A stretch of 64,000 bases of DNA from Lysobacteraceae bacterium (GTDB taxonomy: Bacteria; Pseudomonadota; Gammaproteobacteria; Xanthomonadales; BQJN01): positions 1 through 64,000 of the forward strand of contig BQJN01000004.1 in assembly GCA_021604725.1 (NCBI GenBank), given 5' to 3'. Position 1 is the stretch's first letter, and each line of letters begins with the position of its first letter. The notes beneath the pieces were generated by a model, which saw only the letters and a list, made by a program, of their open reading frames with translations, did not search any database and was not told the DNA's origin. The position numbers and the translations under genes were made by a program. Below, piece after piece: positions 38,317 through 48,247 of the stretch.

Positions 38317-41139
38317 TCAAAACGCACCTGGCGGGCCACCGGACCCAAAGCTGTCGCCAAATATCACATCATCTGAGCCGCTGCTTTCGAACATCGCCTG
38401 CATCTGCACTGACCGATCAAGTAGCACCTCGCAAGTCGGTGACGCGTCAGTGCAGACATCGCCCGACCAACCGAGAAACGAAAACCCGCCATCAGGAATA
38501 GCCACCAGATCCAGAGTAGTTCCGAGTGGATAAACATCATTGCAGTTGGCATCGCAACTGTATCCAAGATTACCTGCCACCTGACCATTGCCAGTGACCT
38601 GCATTTCCAGGCTAACACCCGGCCCACCCTGCTGATAGACGTACGCTTGCGTGCCCAACGGCGCGGGGTCCAGACCAAGGATATTACTGCTGGCAGCCAT
38701 CGCCACCCCAACCAGTGGCGGCGACACGCTGCTGTCGACTGCCACCTCGCCGCTGGTGGCGCCGAATGCATCAACCGAACCGTCCGCAGTTTGGGATATC
38801 TTCTTCATGGCATCCAACTGCCGATCAAACAAAAACACATCCAGTGCTTCGTTGTCATCGTCATCTACCAATGTATCGCCGCCACTGGCGAACGACACAT
38901 AGCGACCGTCGAAAGACGTGGTCGGCCTGATAAAAAAACCGAATCCCAGCGGATCCAGGTGCGGCAAGCCAGCAGTATCCAGAGTCACCACCTCCATCGA
39001 GCTTGATACACGATCGAAGGCCAGCACCTGAGTGCCGCCGAAAACATAATTGTCGTCAGTAAGGTTGTTGGCATCACTGGCGAACACGATGGTCTGTGTA
39101 TCGCCAGAAATTCGCGGATACAAACTATCGCCATTGCCAGCAGAACCATCCTCGGCTTCACTGACAAGAACGGTCGGTCCGGCCGGCCAGTTGCGCGCAT
39201 AAATCTGCAGGTCTGTGGTGTCAGGATCGGTGGCCGTCAGGTTACTGGCGCGAGACGCGAAGGTGATCCAGGTCGCGGCACCGGAACCGGCAATGTCTGG
39301 CCCCCAACTAAACGAATCAGACGCTACCCCACCGGGCCCCTCACTAACGCGAGAAATGGTCTGGCCAAGGCGTTCATAGATAAAAATATCAGCCGATTCG
39401 TTGTTGTCATCAGCCACCAGGTCATCGGCATCACTTTGGAAAACGACGTTGCCATCAACATTGACTCGAGGCACTTCCCCCACCGCAATTTGGGCGTAAC
39501 TGTCGAGCACCCGGTCATACAGAAACACATTGAAATCATCCAGAACAATGCTGGTCACCGGATGAAACCGATCACTGGCAAACACCACATAACGCCCATC
39601 ACTCGATATGTCGTAACTGGTGCCGATGTTTCCGGAAGTGGAGGACTGCGCGACTCTACTGCGATCGCCGCTCGCTCGGTCGACCAGAATAAGGTCCGTC
39701 GTACCGTCAAACTCCGGCGGCTCAGTTGCATTGGGCCCGGCGGCACTATAGACCACCCAATTGTGGTCGCTCGACATCACCGGTGCGCCGACACCACCGA
39801 TGATACCTGCCGGCGCACGTGTTGCGATCGGTAGCAAAGATAGCTGATCCATGGGCACGTCGTATTGGTACATGGACCGATACACCGCGGCGATCGGCTC
39901 GGCGGTTAAGTTGCTGGCCTCCGAAGCAAATAGCGCCGTCGAACCATCACCGGACAAAGCCATATAGTAGGCTGAATCATTGGCCGGATCACCGGACTCG
40001 GAGCGACTAATCAGCCGCGTTGTCTCGCCGGCCAGGTTGCGCATAAACACGTGCAGGTAGCCGTTGTCGACACCGGGCAACAATTCGGGCGAATCGCTGC
40101 GAAACAGCACTCGAGTCGCCAGGTTGTCGATCGCGACATCTTCCTGAAAACAACCGCTATCGCCAAGCTGGTCACCATTCTCGTCAACGGAAATGCGTGT
40201 ATTGCTGATGCCATCAAAAACGAAGTAATCACCATCATTGTTGGTGTCGCCGTTGACCAGGTCGCTGGCATAACTGCAGAAGGCAGCGTATCCATTGTTG
40301 GACACAGCAACTTCGCCAGGCGACGCATCGGCGGCAGAGGGCATCCCAGAGGGGGTCACGTAGGCCGAGAGCGTGGTCGCGAAGTCCATGTCACGCACGT
40401 ACAGCCTGGTGTCCAAACCGGTGGGCGTGTCGGTATCAGCGGAAAACAGCGCGATGTAGCGACCATTGCGCGATGCAGCCCGATAGCTTGCATCAATGAA
40501 CGGATCGCCGAAGGCATCAATGCTGGCCAACTGAAAACTGCCAGATTGGCGGTCTTTCCGATAGACATAATCACCATCAGCGACGCCAGTGGTTGCATTG
40601 ACGAAGGTGCCAAAGGATAAATACCGAGCGTCGCTGGACATGTCCACCGGGTAGCTAACTGAAAAAGGTTGACCGCTACCGTCCAGACTCTCCACCACCA
40701 CTGCCCCTGTTTGCAAGTCCTTGACATACAAAGGGAACTGGTTGGGCGTGGTGTAGCCGGGAAGATTCGACGCATCACTGGTGAACGCCACGTAACGCCC
40801 ATCATTGCTTGGCGCGCTGAACGAGAGTACTCGTCCATCGGTTGCAGCTTGCCCAGCAGCGTTTAGATTGACTCGAACCGTGGTATCAGTTTGCAGGTCC
40901 TTGACGAACAGATCATCTCGTCCATTGATATCATCGGCAATGATGTTGCTGGCTCCGGACCTGAAAGCCAGGTAGCGACCATTCGCCGATAGTGCGGTGG
41001 GGTCGAGCTCGCCATTGTGAACCAACCCCAGGTCGCCCAGCGGTGCGGAAACCCAGTGCAAAGCCTGCGCCGAGGCCTGTGGCGCTATGCCCACCACCAA
41101 ACACAAAAGAAAAAAAATCTTCGATACCTTGCGAAACAT
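38317..41139 (-). CDS. Secreted PD40/WD40-like beta-propeller protein
   Basis: Repeated SxDGRYVxFxSxAxNL blades; signal peptide FFLLCLVVGIAPQASA; start ATG 41139 preferred over track start 41211. Confidence 0.8.
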   Translation of the reverse strand: MFRKVSKIFFLLCLVVGIAPQASAQALHWVSAPLGDLGLVHNGELDPTALSANGRYLAFRSGASNIIADDINGRDDLFVKDLQTDTTVRVNLNAAGQAATDGRVLSFSAPSNDGRYVAFTSDASNLPGYTTPNQFPLYVKDLQTGAVVVESLDGSGQPFSVSYPVDMSSDARYLSFGTFVNATTGVADGDYVYRKDRQSGSFQLASIDAFGDPFIDASYRAASRNGRYIALFSADTDTPTGLDTRLYVRDMDFATTLSAYVTPSGMPSAADASPGEVAVSNNGYAAFCSYASDLVNGDTNNDGDYFVFDGISNTRISVDENGDQLGDSGCFQEDVAIDNLATRVLFRSDSPELLPGVDNGYLHVFMRNLAGETTRLISRSESGDPANDSAYYMALSGDGSTALFASEASNLTAEPIAAVYRSMYQYDVPMDQLSLLPIATRAPAGIIGGVGAPVMSSDHNWVVYSAAGPNATEPPEFDGTTDLILVDRASGDRSRVAQSSTSGNIGTSYDISSDGRYVVFASDRFHPVTSIVLDDFNVFLYDRVLDSYAQIAVGEVPRVNVDGNVVFQSDADDLVADDNNESADIFIYERLGQTISRVSEGPGGVASDSFSWGPDIAGSGAATWITFASRASNLTATDPDTTDLQIYARNWPAGPTVLVSEAEDGSAGNGDSLYPRISGDTQTIVFASDANNLTDDNYVFGGTQVLAFDRVSSSMEVVTLDTAGLPHLDPLGFGFFIRPTTSFDGRYVSFASGGDTLVDDDDNEALDVFLFDRQLDAMKKISQTADGSVDAFGATSGEVAVDSSVSPPLVGVAMAASSNILGLDPAPLGTQAYVYQQGGPGVSLEMQVTGNGQVAGNLGYSCDANCNDVYPLGTTLDLVAIPDGGFSFLGWSGDVCTDASPTCEVLLDRSVQMQAMFESSGSDDVIFGDSFGSGGPPGAF

Positions 41140-41327
41140 GGCCATCACCAATGATGTCGTTTGAGCGTTGCCAGATACCGTAGAAGTAGCGCCCGAACAG
41201 ATCATGACCAAACGGTGAATTGATTATGATTTTTCGCTTTTTAGCAGAGTGTGTTGGCCCATGGCCCAGCAACGCTGGCGTGGCGGGCGAGCTATACTCA
41301 GTGTCAATACACCAGGGAAACACCGTC

Positions 41328-42224
41328 ATGCCAGATCACAAACACCCAATTCCCCAGGAAGCCTTTGACTGGTACGACGAATATGCCCATGGCCTGATTG
41401 ATCGCCGCGAGTTCCTTGGCCGACTCACTAGCTTGACAGCGGTCGGTGTATCGATGAGCGTGTTGGGTTCGGCCCTGATGCCAAACTATGCACAGGCCGA
41501 GCAAGTTTCATTTAATGATGAGGCGATTATTGCCAGCTATGCGACCTTCGCTTCACCCGATGGCCACGGTGAAGGACGCGGTTATTTGGTCAAACCGCGT
41601 GACCTGGCTGGCCAAACGGCCAGCGTGCTGGTGATTCACGAAAACCGTGGACTGAATCCGTATATCAAGGATGTCGCTCGACGCCTGGCCAAGGCTGGCT
41701 TCATGGCCTTCGCGCCAGATGCACTGCACCCATTAGGCGGCTACCCGGGCAACGACGATAAAGGCCGAGAAATGCAGCGTTCGATGGACCGAGCCAAGAT
41801 AGAACAGGATTTCATTGCCGCCGCCAAATTCACCAAGGCTGTTGAAGGCAGCAATGGCAAGCTGGGAGCGGTCGGCTTCTGCTTTGGTGGTTACATCGTC
41901 AACATGCTGGCCGCTGTGATTCCCGAGCAACTTGATGCCGGTGTTCCTTTCTATGGAACCCCCGCGGCGGAAGAACTGCAAAGCAATGTCAAAGGGCCGC
42001 TAATGATTCAATTGGCAGAGCTGGACCAGCGCGTCAACGCCAGCTGGCCAGGCTACGAAGCCACGTTGAAAGACAATCACGTTGACTACGTCATGCACAT
42101 GTATGAAGGCGCCAATCACGGCTTTCATAACGACTCAACCGCGCGCTATGACGAGGCGGCGGCTGAGCTGGCGTGGAGCCGGACGGTCGCCTTCTTCAAA
42201 AGCAGGCTGATCGAAGCTCAATAA
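41328..42224 (+). CDS. Dienelactone hydrolase family protein
   Basis: VLVIHENRGLNPYIKDVARRLAKAGFMAFAPDAL...GAVGFCFGGYIVNMLA...GANHGFHND; Tat-like or signal region near the N-terminus. Confidence 0.9.
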   Translation: MPDHKHPIPQEAFDWYDEYAHGLIDRREFLGRLTSLTAVGVSMSVLGSALMPNYAQAEQVSFNDEAIIASYATFASPDGHGEGRGYLVKPRDLAGQTASVLVIHENRGLNPYIKDVARRLAKAGFMAFAPDALHPLGGYPGNDDKGREMQRSMDRAKIEQDFIAAAKFTKAVEGSNGKLGAVGFCFGGYIVNMLAAVIPEQLDAGVPFYGTPAAEELQSNVKGPLMIQLAELDQRVNASWPGYEATLKDNHVDYVMHMYEGANHGFHNDSTARYDEAAAELAWSRTVAFFKSRLIEAQ

Positions 42225-42265
42225 AAGATAGACGTGTGGCGACAATCGCACCACACGCAAATCTG

Positions 42266-42877
42266 TTACTGGATACTGAAGGACTGCAAATCTACCGGCA
42301 TCAGTGATGGGCCGGCATAGGCATCATCGGCGTACATCAAAAAGTCGCTCGCCGCTCCTACGAATCGACAGCCGACACTCAACTGGGCGAAATTTCCCGA
42401 CACTGTGTTCCCCGTTGAGTTTATTTCCGTAAATGTTGTCGTATTTAAGTCGATGTCGCCGGTGGTCAAGTTGTCAACCACGGTGTCGCTGCAATCTGCA
42501 AGATTGTGACTTTGAAAGCCCACATTGCACTGAGGCGTGGGGCCAGTGACCGCGTCAAGGCGGAAAAACGCCCCAAATCCATAGTCGGCGCTGGCAGTCA
42601 CCGCAAAGCACTCGCTCTCCGCCCCAGCGACATAGACGAATCCAGGGCTACTTTCAAACGCGTCAATTTCCAGGGAGGCGGCGCCACTTCGCTGAATTGC
42701 CGTTGTTCGGGCAATGCTGTCAGCGGTAGTTGGTAACCACGTCATGCCGATCGGGTTGTCCTCAAAACCACAATTGCCGACCTCATTGGCCATCATGCTC
42801 AAGCAGTTGGCTTGCGCGGCTGAAATTGAAAACAAGACACACACAGAAGCCCCGACGAGTCGAATACGATTGATCAT
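42266..42877 (-). CDS. Hypothetical secreted protein (carbohydrate-binding-like fold suspected)
   Basis: Signal peptide SISAAQA; AASLEIDAF...; ends PVDLQSFSIQ. Confidence 0.55.
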   Translation of the reverse strand: MINRIRLVGASVCVLFSISAAQANCLSMMANEVGNCGFEDNPIGMTWLPTTADSIARTTAIQRSGAASLEIDAFESSPGFVYVAGAESECFAVTASADYGFGAFFRLDAVTGPTPQCNVGFQSHNLADCSDTVVDNLTTGDIDLNTTTFTEINSTGNTVSGNFAQLSVGCRFVGAASDFLMYADDAYAGPSLMPVDLQSFSIQ

Positions 42878-43053
42878 TTAATTTGCCCCATTTGGTCGAT
42901 ACTGGTCGACGATCAGCCTAACAGAAAATGTGTCGGTTGCTGACGGGAGGAAGCTGCGGCGACGAAATTTCGCATTTCCACGGCTGGCGTTGTAAGGTGC
43001 CCGAATCAAAACGCGGCGATGATGCGTCGCAAGATAATGACAAAGGGACCGCA

Positions 43054-44283
43054 ATGATCACCAGCGATACCGTTCTGTTTGGCGTACTGGCCGTGATGCT
43101 CGGTTTAATTTTCTACACCGCATCACTGAAAACATCGTTCTGGAAGAAGTTCTACACCTTCATTCCGATCATCTTGATGTGTTATTTCGTGCCCTCGCTG
43201 CTCAACACCTTCGACATTGTCGACCCCGCTGAGTCGAACCTTTATTACGTGGCTTCGCGATACTTGTTGCCAGCCTGTCTGGTCTATCTGACATTGAGCG
43301 TCAACTTCAAGCGCATCTGGGCGCTGGGCCCGAAAGCCTTGATCATGTTCGGGACTGCCACGGTGGGGGTCATCATCGGCGGACCATTGGCGATCCTGCT
43401 CATTTCTGTGTTCGACCCCAGCATTGTCGGTGGTCAGGGCCCGGACGCGGTATGGCGCGGCATGACCACCATTGCCGGTTCCTGGATCGGCGGCGGTGCC
43501 AACCAGGCAGCAATGAAAGAGACCTTCGGCGTCAGTGATGCGCTGTTTTCTGTGATGGTGACAATCGACGTTATTGTCGCCGAAGTGTGGATGGCTGCCC
43601 TATTGATCATGGCCGGTCGACATCGCCAGATCGACGAGAAAAGCGGTGCCGATGTCAAAGCCATTGATGAGCTGGTTGAAACCGTCGAAGCATTCCACAA
43701 AAAGATTGCCCGCATCGCCACCAGCAAGGATTTGATGATCCTGCTCGCCGTCGGTTTTGGTGCCACCAGCATTGGCCACTTCGGCGCGGATGTCATCTCT
43801 GGCTGGTTTACCAGCATGGGCGCGGCGTCATCGTCACCGTACGTCAGTCACTTTTTCTGGCTGATCGTCATTGCCACAACGATCGGTCTGCTGCTGTCGT
43901 TCACTCGTGCGCGTGAGCTGGAAGGAGTGGGTGCATCCAACATCGGTACTGTGTTCATTTTCATATTGGTCGCTACCATTGGCCTGAAGATGGATGTCAA
44001 AGAAATCTACCATCAGTGGAGGTTGTTCCTGGTAGGAGGCATATGGATGGCCATTCACATCGTGCTGTTGTTTATCGTTCGCCGCCTAATCAATGCACCC
44101 ATCTTCTTCCTTGCGGTAGGCAGTAAGGCAAACATTGGTGGCGCCGCTTCAGCCCCCGTGCTCGCGGCCGCGTTTCACCCATCATTGGCACCGGTTGGCG
44201 TCTTGTTGGCTGTCCTCGGCTACGTAGTCGGCACCTACGGCGCGCTGTTGACCGGAGCCCTGATGCAGATGGTCGCGCCTTAG
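43054..44283 (+). CDS. DUF819 family membrane protein
   Basis: MTTIAGSWIGGGANQAAMKETFGVSDALFSVMVTIDVIVAEVWMAALLIMAG; start ATG 43054. Confidence 0.85.
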   Translation: MITSDTVLFGVLAVMLGLIFYTASLKTSFWKKFYTFIPIILMCYFVPSLLNTFDIVDPAESNLYYVASRYLLPACLVYLTLSVNFKRIWALGPKALIMFGTATVGVIIGGPLAILLISVFDPSIVGGQGPDAVWRGMTTIAGSWIGGGANQAAMKETFGVSDALFSVMVTIDVIVAEVWMAALLIMAGRHRQIDEKSGADVKAIDELVETVEAFHKKIARIATSKDLMILLAVGFGATSIGHFGADVISGWFTSMGAASSSPYVSHFFWLIVIATTIGLLLSFTRARELEGVGASNIGTVFIFILVATIGLKMDVKEIYHQWRLFLVGGIWMAIHIVLLFIVRRLINAPIFFLAVGSKANIGGAASAPVLAAAFHPSLAPVGVLLAVLGYVVGTYGALLTGALMQMVAP

Positions 44284-44354
44284 CCCTCAAAATCCTCAAG
44301 GTCTAGGCCGCCCAAGACCAGAAAAACGACAACGCATACGCGAGAAAACTTGCG

Positions 44355-45570
44355 TTATTGGCAACGGTAGAACTGGCAGATCGAGTGAGCGGTATTCAGA
44401 TAAGCTTCATCAGCCAACAGCTCTGAGGCCAGTAAAAAAGCCTCTACGGTGTGGGCCACATCAACGCTTTTGAGTTTGCCCATGAAGGACTCACCGGAGC
44501 CATGCACCCGGGCATTACCTTCAGTTCGAATCTCGCCATTCCTGCTAACTCGAGTCAGTTGCCATTGAGCGGATCGAACAAGCGGGTCAGCCGCATTCTC
44601 GGAGACCAAACCGAGCTGCAACAACCTCAAAGCAATGGCCAGTGCCACGCCGTTATAACTAGAGCGCGTCCACGGATAGGTCTTTTGACGCGCTCGCCCT
44701 GGCACACGGATGTGCCAGCATTTTCCAACTTGTTGAAAATGGAGGGTTTCAATGACCGCGCTCCTTGAAACCCGTGTCCGCGTTGGCCATGGATGGCTAA
44801 TCGTGGACGACCTCTAACTGGAGTCATAGCCGCCACCCTCGATGAAATATCCCAGCTCATGCTGCTGCTCGAGCGCACTATTGAAGAAGTCTCGGCCAGT
44901 CATTTGCCACGATTGGTCGTCGCTCAAGCGCCCCAGGCTGAGAAACGCCAAAGCGTTTATCAGCAGCCGATTTGGCGCCTGACGATCGTATGCCTGCAAG
45001 GTCGCGACCTGAGTCGACAGCCACTTCGTCGCCCGCTCAAGACCAGGTCTCAACACATCGAGGCGCCGACGATAATCGGCAACAGAAGGCTCCGATTTGA
45101 ACCAGGCTGAGTCATCAAGTAACAACATGCCGACCCCAGCGGATGCCAAAAAAAAACGCGGTTCCGCTGGCCAGGTCGCCCGTGCTGGCACGATGGCCGG
45201 CAAGATAACGCGGAATCTGCAAGTCGTAAGCGCCATCCGCCTGTTGCCTGGCCGCAGCATATTCCAGCGCCGACACGAATCGGCTAAGGCTTTCCTGGTC
45301 ATGGCTTTGAGCTGCCAACTGCGCGTGAAGGTGCGCCCGGTACTGAAAACGGACATGAATGTAATCTCGACGATTGCGCCCCATGGCACCGTCAGCATTT
45401 GGCAGATGAGCCTGCGCGATGGTTCGCAACAGTCGATTTTCAAGCGATTCAGCCGCAGCTGCTACCGAAGCCAAACAAGAATCAAAGGTGACCACGGTGG
45501 CGATCGCAAGCGCCAACAAAAGACGCAATTGGACGTACCTTGTGTTATCAACGCCTAACCAGGGTTTCAC
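44355..45570 (-). pseudogene. Disrupted secreted alpha-helical protein gene (frameshift plus element insertion)
   Basis: Three consecutive minus-strand ORFs join into one protein if the A9 run at 45148-45156 loses one base and the 159 bp insertion (element plus one AGTTA) is removed: ...GYFIEGGGYDSSYNGVALAIALRLLQLG... Confidence 0.8.
44661..44814 (-). mobile_element. Copy 3 of the five-hairpin element (154 bp) inserted in a gene; 5-bp duplication TAACT/AGTTA
   Basis: + strand TAACT (44656-44660)[AGAGCGCGTCCACGG...CGTGGACGACCTC]TAACT (44815-44819). Confidence 0.92.
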
Positions 45571-45738
45571 TCAGTCAGTCCAGGCTCCAGTGCGAATGGT
45601 CATGGCAGCAAACCGTATTGGCTTTTTCTGCTTCCGCGCGGTTGAGGAACAGCCTCTTCTAACAAGCGTTCGGCTTTCATGCAAGGCGGCACACATTCTT
45701 CACAAGCGATCGTGTATGCTCCCGTTTCCCGATAGTTA

Positions 45739-48201
45739 GTGGGCCGTCCCATGCAGCAGGCTTCGATCGTACTTTGCGCCATATCACTGGCTTTGCCCTC
45801 GACTTTGCCGGCTGCAAACCCACCGAACGATTTGCACAAACAAATCGTTGCCGAGCCCCCTTATCACCAACGCGCCGTGCGTCACCTTCAAGCCTGTACG
45901 GATGGATTTGCCGCTGGCCACGCCTGCCAGAATGTCGATCTTCTGGCTCACCTGCCGCTTGCTGACATTGGCGGCGGTGAGGGAAGCGACATCTGGGGCT
46001 GGACTGACCCGGTCAGTGGCCGCGAGTTCGCTTTGATGGGGCGCAGCAACGGAACCGCATTTATCGAGCTGATCGGTCACCCAGATCATGTTCTGTATCT
46101 TGGTAACCTGCCACCTCACGCCAACAACTCGTCCTGGCGCGACATCAAGACCTTTGGTCATTACGCATTCATTGGCAGTGAGGCCGAAAACAGCGGCATG
46201 CAGGTCTTTGATTTGAACCAGTTGCTTGATGTTGCATCGCCGCCGGTCACCTTCAGTGAAACAACCCACTACGATGGCTTTGGTCGCTCTCACAATATCG
46301 TCATCAATGAAGACGCGGCGTTGGCCTTCGGCGTCGGATCGCAACAGGGCAGTGAAACCTGCAATGGCGGGCTTCATATGATTGACATCAGCGACCCTCT
46401 TGACCCGACATTTCTTGGCTGCTTTTCAACAGATGGCTATACCCACGATGCCCAATGCGTCACTTACAACGGACCAGATAGCGCCTATAGCGGTAACCCT
46501 ATCTGCCTCAACGCCAACGAGGACACAGTCACCGTGGTCGACGTCACTGACCCGGCAAACCCTCTGCAAATCTCCAGGACCGGCTATAACAACGTTGGCT
46601 ACACTCATCAGGGTTGGCTGACCGAGGACCATCGTTACTTTCTGCTCAACGACGAAACGGATGAAATCGGGCTAGGCCACAATACGCGGACCATCATATG
46701 GGACATGCAAGACCTTGATTCACCGCTGGTGATCGGCGAGTTCTTTAGCCACATGGCCGCGTCAGATCACAACCTTTACGTCAAAGACAATTATGTTTAT
46801 CAGGCCAACTACCAGGCGGGCTTGCGCATTCTTAATCTGGATGACATAGCTGGCGGCGAGCTTACCGAGGTGGCGTACTTTGACACCTACCCCGCTGGCG
46901 ACAATAACGGAACCCAGGGCGCCTGGAGCGTTTATCCATATTTTTCCAGCAATACAGTGATTGTTAGCGATATCAGCAATGGACTGTTTGTCCTGCGGCC
47001 GATCTTGTGCGATGAGCCGGCCGCGCCCACTGGACTAATGGCAACAGCAGCGGGTGACCATGTCATCAACCTTGAATGGACGCATCCTGCACCGCTGTTC
47101 AGCACATTCGACATCTATCGCAGCATTGGTACCTGCCCCGGACAAAATTATGAGCTGATTGCCTCCGATGCGTCAGGAACCCAGTTCGCTGACAACACCG
47201 TTTCCGGTCAGGTCGACTATTCGTATCAAGTACGCGCCAAAGACGAGACTGGCCTATGCACTTCTGTGGGCAGCAATTGCAGTGCTACATCAACCACCGG
47301 TGCCTGCACAGCTCCACCAAGCTTCTCCGGCATTGCGGAGGTAAGCAATGTCGGCACTGAGAGCTGCGCCCTTGACGTTGCCTGGCCAGCCGCCAACGCC
47401 AATTGTGGGGCGTCGGTTTCCTACAACCTTTACGGCTCGTACGACGCGGGCTTTGTGCCAGGCAACACCAACGTGGTGGCCTCCAATTTGACCGCCCTCA
47501 CCACAACCGACAACAACGTGATTTCACAGGTACCAAAGTTCTATGAGGTACGCGCAGTGGATGTCGCCAACGGCGTAGAAGACTCAAACGGCGTTCAACT
47601 GTCAGCAATACCAACGGGACCCGAAGCGACTGGTACCTGGGCCACGGGAGCGGAAATCGGCGATCCTACAATGACCCAGGGCAGTAACCGACATATTGGC
47701 TGGGAGTTGGACACGGCTCGAGCCAGAACGGGCTTGCGCAGCTTTTTCTCTACCTACAACGATGGCCAATGCAGCCGCCTGATTTCGCCACCGCTGACCT
47801 TGGCGCCAGGTAAAAGCAGTGAACTATCCTTGTGGACTGCATACGATATCGAACCGCGCTGGGACGGTGGCGTTGTCGAATTGTCGACTGATGGTGGGGA
47901 TAACTGGTCCTTGCTGACACCAGTCGGTGGCTACCCGAATACCTTCAGATCTAGCACCGACGCCTGTGGCTACACCTCTGGCACCGGTGCCTTTACTGGC
48001 ACAAACCTCGATTGGACCAACTATGTGTTTGACCTCAGTGCCCACAACGGTGCAGAGGTTCAGTTCCGCTTTAGCTTCTCAACTGATGGCGCACAAACCG
48101 AAGAAGGTTGGTACCTGGACGATATCGAGCTGAGCTCGGCCCTGGTTGCCGGCGCGTGCTTTGGCTTGGAGGACGTCATTTTTGTTGGCAACTTCGACTA
48201 G
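45739..48201 (+). CDS. Choice-of-anchor B family secreted protein
   Basis: SDIWGWTDPVSGREFALMGRSNGTAFIEL...HNIVINEDAALAFGVG...GLHMIDISDPLDPTFLGCFSTDGYTHDAQC. Confidence 0.85.
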   Translation: MGRPMQQASIVLCAISLALPSTLPAANPPNDLHKQIVAEPPYHQRAVRHLQACTDGFAAGHACQNVDLLAHLPLADIGGGEGSDIWGWTDPVSGREFALMGRSNGTAFIELIGHPDHVLYLGNLPPHANNSSWRDIKTFGHYAFIGSEAENSGMQVFDLNQLLDVASPPVTFSETTHYDGFGRSHNIVINEDAALAFGVGSQQGSETCNGGLHMIDISDPLDPTFLGCFSTDGYTHDAQCVTYNGPDSAYSGNPICLNANEDTVTVVDVTDPANPLQISRTGYNNVGYTHQGWLTEDHRYFLLNDETDEIGLGHNTRTIIWDMQDLDSPLVIGEFFSHMAASDHNLYVKDNYVYQANYQAGLRILNLDDIAGGELTEVAYFDTYPAGDNNGTQGAWSVYPYFSSNTVIVSDISNGLFVLRPILCDEPAAPTGLMATAAGDHVINLEWTHPAPLFSTFDIYRSIGTCPGQNYELIASDASGTQFADNTVSGQVDYSYQVRAKDETGLCTSVGSNCSATSTTGACTAPPSFSGIAEVSNVGTESCALDVAWPAANANCGASVSYNLYGSYDAGFVPGNTNVVASNLTALTTTDNNVISQVPKFYEVRAVDVANGVEDSNGVQLSAIPTGPEATGTWATGAEIGDPTMTQGSNRHIGWELDTARARTGLRSFFSTYNDGQCSRLISPPLTLAPGKSSELSLWTAYDIEPRWDGGVVELSTDGGDNWSLLTPVGGYPNTFRSSTDACGYTSGTGAFTGTNLDWTNYVFDLSAHNGAEVQFRFSFSTDGAQTEEGWYLDDIELSSALVAGACFGLEDVIFVGNFD

Positions 48202-48247
48202 TCAGACGCGCCTGCGAAAGGAATGCGATGCGCCCGACTTGCCTGCG

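Noticed and set aside
23215-44814. Calling the 154 bp element a REP/REPIN mobilised by a RAYT
   Set aside because: No GTAG/GGAG-type REP head seen, and the 5-bp duplication in copy 3 argues against the RAYT mechanism; not fully excluded.
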